A stretch of 19,853 nucleotides of DNA from Candidatus Rifleibacteriota bacterium (GCA_022704885.1 JAKJFO010000063.1:1-19853), one strand, 5' to 3'. Shown: positions 6,401-14,539, numbered from the stretch's first letter. Translations and numbers: made by a program. Notes: generated by a model from the letters alone, not told the origin.

Positions 6401-8151
6401 CCAGAAAACTCGGTAGTGCTGCGGCCTATGCAATTTCCGGCCAGCAGACGTGAATAGTGCTCTCTGATGACGACTTCGATCATATTCGCGGTTTCTCTAT
6501 GGCACTGATGCTGGTTGCGGCAATAGCATGAAAAACACCGGAAAGAGGGCCTGCTTTCGCCTGTTTTTTCGTTGAATTCGTCGTGTCGTATCATACCGAT
6601 GCGATCGGCTCCAATCGCTTTTGATATGGCATCGAGTGCAGCCGGCATTGATTTTTCAACCGAAGATTCAGCTCCGACTATCAGATGGGCTGCTTCTGCG
6701 ATTCCTGAAATGAGCCTTTCACGTTGTTCCTGAAGCTGGCGGGCCCGGTAACTGACCGATATGTCGCGGATGATGCCGATGGAAACGGGCTCCTGAAGTC
6801 CGTGCAATGGGCAGGATACCTTGATGATCTCACCGAAAATCGTGTTCGCTCCTGCTATTTCTATTTCTCTGACCACTTTTTGAATGGTCGATCTGTCACC
6901 CGGCAAAATAGCGATATCCAGAAAAGGCGGCGTTTCTCCGAATATTTCACTGTCGGATCTGCCTCTGATATCGTCTGCGCTGAATTTGAAAGCACTGGCA
7001 AAAGCCTGGTTGCACATCAGGTAATGTCCTGCCTGGTTTTTGACGAAGATCATGTCTGGCAGAGAATCGACCAGATGTTTGAGAAAGCCGCGCTGACTGT
7101 TGAGTTCTTCAGTTACATTGTGCAGCCTGAAGTTAAGCTTGAGCAGATAAAAAACCAGAGAGCCCAGAGCGAGCAGGGTTATTGCCAGGCCGGTCAGCCA
7201 GCGTCGCAGACGTTTTACCAGAAGGTTTATCAAAGAGCTTTCGCTGCGGAAAGGCTCAAGGTTGAGTGTCTGCATCAGCTGGTGAACCTGTGAATAATTT
7301 GCCGGAAAGCCCCAGGTGATTTTTTTGGGTTCATCAACATTCGACATGCGCAGCAGGTTGAGCGTAACCTTTTCCACCAGATGGGCCGGAGTGTGACTCA
7401 CTCTGGCAAACGACCACTCTGGATATAGCCTGGTCGAGCAGGCGAATGGCAGATCTTCTGTGTGCAGATACAGTTCGCGGCTGTAGCTGATGTCAGCCAG
7501 GTTGAGCTTGCCCTGAGATGCCAGCAGTTCGAGGCTGGATGTGCGGCAGATGCCGACATCGGCTTTTCCGCTGAGAACTTCGGCAATGATTTTACTGGTA
7601 TCGATGTGGTTTACTACTTCGCGGGCGGCGTTGCGCAGATCTATGCCACGTTCGGCAAACTCACGGGCCGGTGCCAGCCAGCCGCCAATCGAATTCAGCG
7701 GGCCGGCGGCAATCGACTTGTTTCTGATATCCCACAGCGATTTGATTTCTTTGTTGCCGGCACGCCAGAAGATTACCGAGCCGAAAAGATTGTCGAATGC
7801 CTCGATCTTTTCGTTTTCGCGGCGCAGGGTCGCGATTACCGTGAGTTGACCATCCATGTCGAGCTCTACGTTAAAAACCGGACTGGCGATAACGAAATCG
7901 ACTTTGCCGTTGGCCACAGCCTGCTTGAGTTCTGACCATTGGAGCATGACCATCTTGAAATCATGATCTTTGACCTGGCGGTTGAGAAAGTCGATGGTTT
8001 CCTGCCATTCGTAATCCCAGCCACCGATACTCTCTTTTTTGAGAATGCCGATTCTGATCTCTTTTTTTATCGGGTCAGCGAAGCCTGATTCTACGATGAA
8101 CAGAGCACTCAAAAGCAGAAAGAGCAAAAATTTTGTTCTGTCTTTAAACAT
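3442..8151 (-). CDS. Hybrid histidine kinase with PhnD-like sensor, PAS/GAF, receiver and Hpt domains
   Basis: This is a 1569-residue membrane phosphorelay sensor. In order: signal peptide (1-25); periplasmic PhnD/TtrS-like ligand-binding region (about 30-290); membrane helix (about 318-338); PAS-like (about 352-468); GAF-like (about 475-648) with a Cys cluster at 539-551; two PAS domains (about 655-775 and 785-898); HisKA with H927 in SHEIRTP; HATPase with N1044, DTGIGM (1077-1082) and GGTGLGL (1106-1112); a degenerate receiver (about 1160-1280); a true receiver with E1314/D1315, phosphoacceptor D1358, T1388 and K1410; and Hpt with H1505 in AHTIKGSLG. All catalytic residues of the His-Asp-His relay are present, so a separate response regulator should take the phosphate, but none is in the window. 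The ligand is unknown. AGGA precedes the ATG by 6 bases. The upstream operon is cut off by a terminator, so it has its own promoter within about 60 bases. Confidence 0.93.
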   Translation of the reverse strand: MFKDRTKFLLFLLLSALFIVESGFADPIKKEIRIGILKKESIGGWDYEWQETIDFLNRQVKDHDFKMVMLQWSELKQAVANGKVDFVIASPVFNVELDMDGQLTVIATLRRENEKIEAFDNLFGSVIFWRAGNKEIKSLWDIRNKSIAAGPLNSIGGWLAPAREFAERGIDLRNAAREVVNHIDTSKIIAEVLSGKADVGICRTSSLELLASQGKLNLADISYSRELYLHTEDLPFACSTRLYPEWSFARVSHTPAHLVEKVTLNLLRMSNVDEPKKITWGFPANYSQVHQLMQTLNLEPFRSESSLINLLVKRLRRWLTGLAITLLALGSLVFYLLKLNFRLHNVTEELNSQRGFLKHLVDSLPDMIFVKNQAGHYLMCNQAFASAFKFSADDIRGRSDSEIFGETPPFLDIAILPGDRSTIQKVVREIEIAGANTIFGEIIKVSCPLHGLQEPVSIGIIRDISVSYRARQLQEQRERLISGIAEAAHLIVGAESSVEKSMPAALDAISKAIGADRIGMIRHDEFNEKTGESRPSFRCFSCYCRNQHQCHRETANMIEVVIREHYSRLLAGNCIGRSTTEFSGPIIAELVKMGIKSLLIIPVFVHKKFWGCLEVHILNNSRSWLDFELAALELAAEIFGSMIERSTDFVQLVNYRDRLKLALDSAGLYLWEYDFENGENMTPDDLYLNLGYLGREQIEAKRKLGFDILHDDDRHLIRNIADAESCQFEVRLLSQSGKYAWHSFIGRNYFDANHVHLRLIGFFRNTSVEHQRDMALRMEEGRNVHALTAAHAASWEYVPEERRFYWSRHIKKLLGYNPEIFSPNIQSVYQVIHPDDLSAAKEAVRKFLVSGKELRFDCRLRHFDGSYSWFVNIGTQVEDPELADYRYYGIIIDISETRRLQENLTEARNRALLASQAKSEFLANMSHEIRTPMNGILGMLELLMATTLDHRQREFAGLIYRSSQSLLGILNAVLDLSKIEAGKIVLEKDSINLRRLLEEVVSLMQPLAEKKKIEVILKYPPAAPDQIVADGGRLRQVLTNLLSNAVKFTQEGFIIVEVAATVIDEGKAGRFSFSVKDTGIGMNNEQQQQVFEKFSQADSSITRRFGGTGLGLTICQELIKIMGGEISLESASGLGTRISFTLTLELLKETPAVPTKFPEKLRTFVAGNNSPVVDTVCEIISSWNIDCSRVSYDELPSKIQSESDSKNPVVTIFDFPPGEQLPEHLKYQKPDNVTGSIFLMTPRQLASIDSRDQDFSTIFLLSKPVTTSKLYNAMLEILQRPERRLYELKKSGRFNSIKPETTYVRLGLRVLVVEDNEINQEVAHGILEMMGCQVTLAGSGAVALEHLEQGRFDVVLLDCQMPEMDGFEVVRLIRENPELKDLPVIAMTAHSMPGDREKCINSGMNDYISKPVEARQLLAILSRFASPGVAVDSEEAADNLSASKNDDSVLDVVLDSERIRRIFERKPQQLSRLVKAAYTNYTGLDRQIQEQIKKSEFDAAAQNAHTIKGSLGNLGGNRAAELAAKLELALKEGNGELAGKIRGQLETAFNEFFAQLEKLEAEINKPENS

Positions 8152-8209
8152 TTTTTCCTACTTTCTGGAACCTTTTCAAGAATACCACAGTCAAACATTC
8201 TGGAAAAAG

Positions 8210-8231
8210 AAAAAACCCGCCTTGCGGCGAG
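8210..8231 (-). terminator. Rho-independent terminator of the mtnA-ileS-dnaN-HEAT operon
   Basis: On the minus strand CTCGCC (8231-8226), the GNRA loop GCAA and GGCGGG (8221-8216) form a 6-bp stem, followed directly by TTTTTT (8215-8210). This is a textbook intrinsic terminator. It lies about 120 bases after the HEAT-gene stop and just before the kinase gene. Confidence 0.85.
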
Positions 8232-8296
8232 TTGATTCGATAGTTTTGTAAGTCCCTCTCTGAACGTTTCTCCCACTAATCTCTAATCCCCTTTGC

Positions 8297-8326
8297 GTGA
8301 CCGCACAGCCTGGTGCGGTCACTTTT
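8297..8326 (+). terminator. Perfect 10-bp hairpin with T-run on the plus strand
   Basis: GTGACCGCAC (8297-8306) and GTGCGGTCAC (8313-8322) are exact reverse complements with the loop AGCCTG, followed on the plus strand by TTTT (8323-8326). No plus-strand gene precedes it. On the minus strand, where transcription comes from the HEAT gene, no T-run follows, so it may act as a 3'-end hairpin there or stop antisense transcription. Confidence 0.5.
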
Positions 8327-8353
8327 GTCAGAGACCGGTGAGAAGAAAAAGAG

Positions 8354-9667
8354 CTAAATCGGAGTTCCGCAGTCGGGGCAGCCTTTCCATTTGGTATCGA
8401 CGGCGCGGCCGCAGTTGCGGCAGGCATGTCTGAGATGGCCAAGGCAGAACGGGCAGAAGGTAAAGTTGCGCCCGACCATCTTGCCGCAATGAACGCATGG
8501 CATCATGTTTTCCTGGCGCACATGAGCGGGCAGTGCTGATTTGGCTGGGGCCTCGTCGCGTTCGCCGATCTGGCTGAGCGCCAGGATTGCTGCAGTTCTG
8601 ACTTCTTCGGCTTCGTCGTTGAGCATGGTCATCAGCGGTGCGAGGGCGCGCTTGTCGCCAAGTGCGCCAAGAGCCTGGCAGGCAGCCGAACGAACTGATG
8701 CATGGGTGTCCTGCAGACATTTCACGATCTCTTCAAAAATGCGTGGTTCTTTTGACTGACCGAGCAGCTTGACCGACCAGTAGCGGGCATCGACGTTAGA
8801 GCCGTTGATGGCCGATATCAGCTCATCAGAAGCGCCAAGGCCCTGTGAATAAATTGCATCTGCGGCGGTTTTTCTGATGATCCAGGATTTATGCGCGAGG
8901 TAGCCAACGAGAATGCGGTGTGCCTCGGTGTTTTCGATCATGCTCAGAGCTTTGATTGCTTCAAGCTTTGATTCCATCGGGCCGGTCTCGACGATTTTGG
9001 CAAATTTTGCTGTCAGTTCGGGGTTTGCCTGCTGTGCCAGCAGCTTGACTATCCAGTATTTGGCCTCGTCTGAGCTGTTGTCGAGAGCTTCGACCACTGC
9101 CGGCAGGTTGTTGGCGAAAATGCGTTCAAGGCTGTCGTAAGCTGCTTTGCGCACTGGCCAGTTCTGCTCTTCCAGCAGATGCAGCAGAGACACCACCATG
9201 CGCGGGTCGTTGACGTTCTGGGCCGCCCGTATTGCAGCCAGTCTGATCTTTTCGTTCGAGTGTTTGAAAACTCTGACGAGATACTGCACAGCTTCGCCGC
9301 CCATGTTGCCAAGGGTCTGCACCATCCAGTAGTCGACGTCTTCCTCGTTTTCCGGGATCATCTCCATGAGCTTCTTGAGCGAGTTGGCTCCGAGTTTGCC
9401 GAGAATGAACGATGCCGAGCGGCGCATCGACCAGTTGTCAGAGGTCAGTGCCTTAACCAGATAGGGCAGTGCATCGTCTTTGAACGAAAGCATGGCTTTG
9501 CTGATATCGAGCAGCACATCATCGTTCTTGCGGTCGATGGTTTCGGCAAGTATGGGAAGCGCTTCGGCCGGCGTCAGGCTTCTGATCTCGGCAAGTGCGT
9601 TCTTGCGGATCTCTGACTTTTCGCTGGCGATTTCGAGGCGAATACGGCTGAGGTCTTGTCGGCTCAT
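8354..9667 (-). CDS. HEAT-repeat protein with C-terminal double zinc ribbon
   Basis: The 437-residue soluble protein has no signal peptide or membrane segment. Residues about 1-370 are HEAT/PBS-lyase-type helical repeats (RKAAYDSLERI, VRSAACQALGALGD, VRTAAILALSQIG). Its tail (391-433) has four CxxC pairs, C391/C394, C405/C408, C416/C419 and C430/C433, matching the double zinc-ribbon pattern. Trp residues recur at 79/114, 170/205 and 262/297, giving a 91-92 residue super-repeat. HEAT repeats usually form protein-binding solenoids, and zinc ribbons bind protein or nucleic acid; the partner is unknown. It is the last gene of the operon, 17 bases after dnaN, with AGGA about 6 bases before its ATG. 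A link to the sliding clamp or translation is only inferred from position. Confidence 0.88.
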   Translation of the reverse strand: MSRQDLSRIRLEIASEKSEIRKNALAEIRSLTPAEALPILAETIDRKNDDVLLDISKAMLSFKDDALPYLVKALTSDNWSMRRSASFILGKLGANSLKKLMEMIPENEEDVDYWMVQTLGNMGGEAVQYLVRVFKHSNEKIRLAAIRAAQNVNDPRMVVSLLHLLEEQNWPVRKAAYDSLERIFANNLPAVVEALDNSSDEAKYWIVKLLAQQANPELTAKFAKIVETGPMESKLEAIKALSMIENTEAHRILVGYLAHKSWIIRKTAADAIYSQGLGASDELISAINGSNVDARYWSVKLLGQSKEPRIFEEIVKCLQDTHASVRSAACQALGALGDKRALAPLMTMLNDEAEEVRTAAILALSQIGERDEAPAKSALPAHVRQENMMPCVHCGKMVGRNFTFCPFCLGHLRHACRNCGRAVDTKWKGCPDCGTPI

Positions 9668-9684
9668 TTTTTCCTGCTTCCTTG

Positions 9685-10812
9685 TCAGTAAGACATTGGC
9701 ATTATTACGTATTTGAACTCAGACTCGGGGTTGCCGGTCTTGAGCAGCCCGGGATAATTGGGCGTCGTCATGTCGAGAATGATCTGCGCATCGCTGACGT
9801 TGTTGACGAAATCGAGCACAAAATTGATGTTGAAGGAAATATTGATCGGTTCGCCAGTCAATTCAGTGCTGATGAACATTTCAGCGGTGCCTTTTTCGGG
9901 AGCCTTTGCCCAGACCCGCGTTTCATTGGGGCCAACATCGAAGTTCACCAGATCGCTGTTAGAGCGCGAAATCGGCGCAACCGCCTTGAGTGCCTGCAGA
10001 AAATCCTTGCGGTCAAGTTTGAGGCTGCGACTTGATTCCTTCGGCAATACCCGGTTGTAATCTGGGAATTTACCATCTACCAGGCGGGTGATCAGCTGAA
10101 AATGTTCGGTGCAGATTACCAGCTGCTCTTTATACAGGCCCATTCGTATGCTGTCATTGCTGTCGAGCAGTCGAACCAGTTCTGCTACAGCGCGGGACGG
10201 CACGATCAGAGTCTTGCGCATGTTTTCGGGCACTTCGATGCCGTGCAGCGCAGTGACCGCCAGACGTTTGCTGTCGGTCGAAGCCAGAGTTGGCATGCCG
10301 GCCGCGGCAAAATCAACGCAGACGCTTTTCTGTACCGGGTTGCCCTCTTCGGTGTTGACGGCGACTCCGGCTTCCTTGAGACCCTGTTTGAGCAGCGCCG
10401 AGCTGACACTGAACGAAGTGAATTCTTCGTTATCGATAACCGGCACCGGCGGAAAATCATCAGCCGGCTGAACCTGCAGATGAAATCGGCTGCGGCCACA
10501 GCTCAGCGAGACCTCGCGGGTGTCTTCGTTGTCGAGTTCAAAAAGCACGCGGCCATCGTCTTCGTCAGGAATGCTGCCGACGATTTCCTGAATGAGTTTG
10601 GCCGGAATCGTGAAATGGCCCTGCTCTTCAATTTCGGCCGGCAGGCTCGAAATCATCATGATGTCGAGATCGGTGCCGACGAAGCGCAGACTGTTATCGT
10701 GCGCTGTCAGCAGCAGGTTGAGCAGTACCGGCCGTGAAGTTTTGCTGGCAACCGCACGACTTACCACATTTACCGCGTCGTGCAGCGTTTTTTTGTCGAT
10801 TCTGAATTTCAT
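9685..10812 (-). CDS. dnaN: DNA polymerase III sliding clamp (beta subunit)
   Basis: The 375-residue product has the size and three-part repeat layout of the bacterial beta clamp (about 1-120, 121-245, 246-375). Family landmarks are an N-terminus of the form MKFRIDKKTL, the loop KTSRPVLLNLLL, TDSKRLAV near 198-205, GKFPDYNRVLP near 268, and the C-terminal YVIMPMSY, equivalent to the usual MPMRL-type end. It encircles DNA and tethers DNA polymerase III and other enzymes through a hydrophobic cleft. Its ATG overlaps the ileS TGA in an ATGA (10812-10809), and AAGGAG lies about 8 bases upstream, so translation is probably coupled to ileS. In many bacteria dnaN sits between dnaA and recF near oriC; neither gene nor a DnaA-box cluster is seen here. 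Confidence 0.97.
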   Translation of the reverse strand: MKFRIDKKTLHDAVNVVSRAVASKTSRPVLLNLLLTAHDNSLRFVGTDLDIMMISSLPAEIEEQGHFTIPAKLIQEIVGSIPDEDDGRVLFELDNEDTREVSLSCGRSRFHLQVQPADDFPPVPVIDNEEFTSFSVSSALLKQGLKEAGVAVNTEEGNPVQKSVCVDFAAAGMPTLASTDSKRLAVTALHGIEVPENMRKTLIVPSRAVAELVRLLDSNDSIRMGLYKEQLVICTEHFQLITRLVDGKFPDYNRVLPKESSRSLKLDRKDFLQALKAVAPISRSNSDLVNFDVGPNETRVWAKAPEKGTAEMFISTELTGEPINISFNINFVLDFVNNVSDAQIILDMTTPNYPGLLKTGNPESEFKYVIMPMSY

Positions 10813-13800
10813 GCCGAAAGCTCCTTTGTAATGCCCAGTTTAACCCTTATGCCATTGATATTCCACTCGGTGCTTTCGCTGCTGGCATGGGTATCGATAC
10901 TTCTGGCCAGGGTTTCCTGTGATATGTAGCTGCCAAACTGGTTGATGGTATCGTCTATGTCAGTTTTCTGGTCGGTGTCTAGAACTTCGTAACCGACTTT
11001 GATCCGGTCAATTATATCAAAACCAAGTTCTTTGCGCATGAACTGTATTTTATTAACGAGTTCGCGCGCCAGTCCTTCGAGAACGAGTTCGCGTGATAAT
11101 ACTTTGTTCAGTGCGATGCTGAGCTTGCCTTCAGTCTGCACAGCATAATCGGCACTGGCCAACGCCTGCAGATCGACTTCTTCAGCCTTCAGACTGACCG
11201 GCTTGCCGTCGAGGGTGAACTCGTAACCGCCATTATCGAGTTGTTTTTTGATTTCGTTGCCATCAACACTTTCGAGATGCGCCTTGATCTGCGGAATCAT
11301 GCCTTTGAGCGGGCCCTGACCGAGTGCTCTGAAATTCGGTTTGGCAACATACTTCATCAGGCTGGTCGAATCGTTGATCGGGCAGACGTTTTTGATGTTG
11401 AGTTCTTCCTGGAGCAGGTGTTCCATGGCGCGCAGCGTGTCACGTTCGAAATCGTCGGCGATGACCACCTTCATTTCGGCGAGCGGCTGTCTGACCTTGA
11501 GATTGGCTTCGTTGCGGGCGGCGCGGCCAAGCACAACGACCTTCATGACGAATTCCATCTTGCGCTCGAGTTGTTCGTCGATCAATTCGATATTGGCGAC
11601 CGGGAAATCGGCGAGATGCACGCTTTCTGGCGCGCCGGCATCGGCACGGGCAAGCAGGTTGCGGTAGATGTCTTCAGCGATGAACGGGGTGAACGGCGCG
11701 GTCAGCTTTGCCATGCCTGTCAGCACTTCATAAAGCGTGATAAAGGCGCTGCGCTGATCTGGGCTCTTTTCGCTGCTCCAGAATCGGCGGCGACTGCGGC
11801 GGACATACCAGTTCGACAGATCGTCGACGAACTTTTCCATGTGGCCAGTGGCCCAGACGACTTCGAAGCGGTCCATCGCCTTTCTGACTTCGTCAACCGT
11901 GTGATTGTAGCGCGAAATGATCCAGCGGTCGATTTCGCTGCGCTCAGAAACCGGCATTGCCGCCTGTTTCGGGTCGAACTTTTCGATGTTGGCGTAGAGA
12001 ACGAAAAAGCTGTAAACATTCTGCAATGTGCCGAGATAGCGCTTCTGAGACTCGGCAATCGCTTCTTCATAAAATCGGCGGGTATTCCAGGGTGCGGTGC
12101 CACTGTAAAGCGACCATCTGACCGCATCGGCGCCGTATTTGTCGAAGAGCGACATGCAGTCGAGCACGTTGCCTTTCGATTTGCTCATCTTGATGCCGTT
12201 TTTGTCGCAGATCAGGCCGAGAACCACGACATTCTTGTAGGGCGGCGCCTTGTGCAGAAAGGTCGAGGTAACCAGCAGGCTGTAGAACCAGCCACGGGTC
12301 TGATCGACCGCTTCGCAGATGAAATCAGCCGGAAAATTCTCGGCGAAAACTTCTTTGTTTTCAAACGGGTAATGCCATTGCGCGGTATGCATGGCACCTG
12401 AATCGAACCAGCAGTCGATGACTTCGGGTACACGTTTCATCATACCCTTACATTTCGGGCAGCTCAGTTCGAGCTGGTCGACATAAGGTTTGTGCAGCTC
12501 GATATCATCTGGAACATTGCGGCCGAGTTCCTTGAGATTAGCGATGCTGTCGACGAGATGATGGTGGTTGCAGTCTTTGCAGACCCATATCGGCAGCGGA
12601 GTGCCCCAGTAACGGTCGCGCGAGATTGCCCAGTCGATCATGTTCTCAAGGAAGTTGAGAAAACGTCCTTCCTTGATGTGGCCGGGAAACCAGTTGATCA
12701 GCTCATTGTTGCGCAGAATTTCGTTTTTGAAAGCAGTCGTTTTGATGAACCAGCTGTGGCGCGCGTAATAGAGCAGCGGGCTGTCGCAGCGCCAGCAGAA
12801 AGGGTAGGTGTGCTTGATCTTGCCGGAAGCGAACAGCTTGCCGCTCTGCTTGAGATCTTTCATGATCGCGGGGTCGGCTGTCTTGACGAACTGGCCTTTC
12901 CAGGGTTCTACTTCGTCTTTGAACTTGCCGTCAAGACCGACCGGCTGCATGACCGGCAGGTCGTTTTCTTTGCCGACGCGGTAGTCGTCTTCGCCGAACG
13001 CCGGCGCGATATGAACGATACCAGAACCGTCTTCGGTCGATACGAAGTCGCCGGCAATAACGTAATGCGCCCTTTTATCGGGCTTAACGAACGGAAACAG
13101 CTGATGATAGTCGATGCCGACCAGCTGTTCGCCCTTGAAGGTTTCGACGACTTCGCCTTCGCCCTTGAGCACTTCGAGTCGAGCCTTTGCGAGAATCATG
13201 AATTCATCGTTGAGCTTGACCTTGACGTAGTCGATGTCTTTACCAACCGCCAGAGCAACGTTCGAAATCAGCGTCCAGGGTGTGGTTGTCCAGACCAGAA
13301 AGCTGGTGTTCGGCTGGTCTTTGATGGCAAAACGCACGTAGACCGAGGGGTCTTCGACTTCTTTGTAACCCTGTGCGACTTCGTGCGAAGACAGTGCGGT
13401 GCCGCAGCGCGGGCAGTAAGGTACGACCTTGTGCCCTTCATACAGCATGTTCTCTTTCCAGAACTGGCCGAGAATCCACCAGATCGTCTCGATATATTCG
13501 TTGGTGCAGGTAACGTAAGGGTCATCCATGTCGACCCAGAAACCGCCGCGGGTGACCATGGCACGCCACTGTGCTTCATATTTGAACACGCTCTCACGGC
13601 ATTTTTTGATGAAATTTTCGATGCCGTATTTTTCGATGTCCTGCTTGCTTTCGATGCCCAGCTGTTTTTCGACTTCGAGTTCGACCGGCAGGCCATGCGT
13701 ATCCCAGCCGGCTTTGCGCCCGACATGGTAACCGCACATGGTTTTGTAGCGCGGAATCAGGTCTTTCATCGCCTTGGTCAGCACGTGACCGGGATGCGGA

Positions 13801-13961
13801 GTGCCATTAGCCGTTGGCGGGCCTTCGAAGAACACGAACTTTTTCGCGCCTTCGCGGTTGCTCATCGACTTTTTAAAGATATTTTCCTTTTCCCAGTATT
13901 GGAGTATTTCTTCTTCGCGCTTCGCAGATACGGTATTTTCGGGTTTTTCGAAAAGCATCAC
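10809..13961 (-). CDS. ileS: Isoleucyl-tRNA synthetase, IleS2-like
   Basis: The 1050-residue class I synthetase joins isoleucine to tRNA(Ile). The HIGH-type motif is HPGH (56-59), the second signature is KMSKS (591-595), and the editing domain shows TTTPWTL (225-231) and HIAPAFGEDD (317-326). Cys pairs C183/C186, C389/C392, C461/C464 and C501/C504 could bind metal. The anticodon-binding region begins around 690 and is followed by a long C-terminal extension. Length and sequence style (FVFFEGPPTANG, GRKAGWDTHGLPVE) point to the IleS2 group, known for natural tolerance of mupirocin; that grouping is from recognition, not a tree. Translation starts at the first of two adjacent ATGs, with AAGGA 11 bases upstream. 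It begins 8 bases after the aldolase stop and ends in a 4-base overlap with dnaN. Confidence 0.97.
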   Translation of the reverse strand: MMLFEKPENTVSAKREEEILQYWEKENIFKKSMSNREGAKKFVFFEGPPTANGTPHPGHVLTKAMKDLIPRYKTMCGYHVGRKAGWDTHGLPVELEVEKQLGIESKQDIEKYGIENFIKKCRESVFKYEAQWRAMVTRGGFWVDMDDPYVTCTNEYIETIWWILGQFWKENMLYEGHKVVPYCPRCGTALSSHEVAQGYKEVEDPSVYVRFAIKDQPNTSFLVWTTTPWTLISNVALAVGKDIDYVKVKLNDEFMILAKARLEVLKGEGEVVETFKGEQLVGIDYHQLFPFVKPDKRAHYVIAGDFVSTEDGSGIVHIAPAFGEDDYRVGKENDLPVMQPVGLDGKFKDEVEPWKGQFVKTADPAIMKDLKQSGKLFASGKIKHTYPFCWRCDSPLLYYARHSWFIKTTAFKNEILRNNELINWFPGHIKEGRFLNFLENMIDWAISRDRYWGTPLPIWVCKDCNHHHLVDSIANLKELGRNVPDDIELHKPYVDQLELSCPKCKGMMKRVPEVIDCWFDSGAMHTAQWHYPFENKEVFAENFPADFICEAVDQTRGWFYSLLVTSTFLHKAPPYKNVVVLGLICDKNGIKMSKSKGNVLDCMSLFDKYGADAVRWSLYSGTAPWNTRRFYEEAIAESQKRYLGTLQNVYSFFVLYANIEKFDPKQAAMPVSERSEIDRWIISRYNHTVDEVRKAMDRFEVVWATGHMEKFVDDLSNWYVRRSRRRFWSSEKSPDQRSAFITLYEVLTGMAKLTAPFTPFIAEDIYRNLLARADAGAPESVHLADFPVANIELIDEQLERKMEFVMKVVVLGRAARNEANLKVRQPLAEMKVVIADDFERDTLRAMEHLLQEELNIKNVCPINDSTSLMKYVAKPNFRALGQGPLKGMIPQIKAHLESVDGNEIKKQLDNGGYEFTLDGKPVSLKAEEVDLQALASADYAVQTEGKLSIALNKVLSRELVLEGLARELVNKIQFMRKELGFDIIDRIKVGYEVLDTDQKTDIDDTINQFGSYISQETLARSIDTHASSESTEWNINGIRVKLGITKELSA

Positions 13962-13969
13962 TGTCGTCC

Positions 13970-14539
13970 TTATGTGAGAGTTTTTGATAACTGGTTGTTG
14001 ATGAGAGCGATCCTGGCGCTGTGCTCGAGACTGCTCGTGTAATGAAAGCAGTCTTCAAGACTGCTGCCTGCGGCAAAAGTGCCGTGCCCGCGCACAATGA
14101 CAACCGGCACGTCACGCAGCAGCGGCGCGACCTTTGCTGCTACTTCGTCAGAGGCGATGGCATTGTTGACCTCGATCACCGGGATGCCGTGCGCAAAAAA
14201 ATATTGCCCTTCCGCATCGACCGGCATAAAACTTCGGCAATACAGGGAAAGCGCAATCAGGTGAGGTGGATGCGCGTGTACTATCGCGTCGGCACCGGTC
14301 TGCAGATATATCGCGCGATGAACCGGGCGCTCGCGAGAGGCCAGTGCTGATTGCGAATCTTCGCCATCGATCAGGGTTTCGATGATATCAGAATACTCGA
14401 GGCGATGCAGCATGGAACCGCTTCTGGTAATCGCCATCATGCGGTTGTTGCGCACGCTCATGTTGCCGGAATGTGAATTGTTAAGCCCGCTGGCATAGAG
14501 ATCCTGCCCAACCAGCTGAAAATCGCGCAGAACTGTCAT
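13970..14539 (-). CDS. Class II aldolase, probable (methylthio/deoxy)ribulose-1-phosphate aldolase
   Basis: The 189-residue protein belongs to the class II aldolase/adducin family, cytosolic and zinc dependent. Zinc-site residues are H88 and H90 (HAH) and H152 in RGHG. E70 in SRERPVH matches the catalytic Glu73 of L-fuculose-1-phosphate aldolase by spacing (E73, H92, H94, H155 there). Residues 22-29 (SHSGNMSV) match the phosphate-binding loop. MtnB, a dehydratase of the same fold, is the main alternative, but it acts without this Glu arrangement. The start overlaps the mtnA stop in an ATGA, with GGAGG 7 bases before the ATG, so the pair is coupled. With MtnA it would cleave methylthioribulose-1-phosphate or 5-deoxyribulose-1-phosphate to dihydroxyacetone phosphate and an aldehyde (DHAP shunt). 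Family: sure; substrate: inferred from context. Confidence 0.85.
   Translation of the reverse strand: MTVLRDFQLVGQDLYASGLNNSHSGNMSVRNNRMMAITRSGSMLHRLEYSDIIETLIDGEDSQSALASRERPVHRAIYLQTGADAIVHAHPPHLIALSLYCRSFMPVDAEGQYFFAHGIPVIEVNNAIASDEVAAKVAPLLRDVPVVIVRGHGTFAAGSSLEDCFHYTSSLEHSARIALINNQLSKTLT

Noticed and set aside
10102..10737. 211-codon plus-strand open frame inside dnaN
   Set aside because: Antisense shadow of a complete beta-clamp gene.
11241..12401. 386-codon plus-strand open frame
   Set aside because: Also a shadow of ileS on the opposite strand.
12492..14042. 516-codon plus-strand open frame opposite ileS
   Set aside because: It is antisense to a certain ileS gene, has no ribosome site and no recognisable protein character; it results from codon bias of the true gene.
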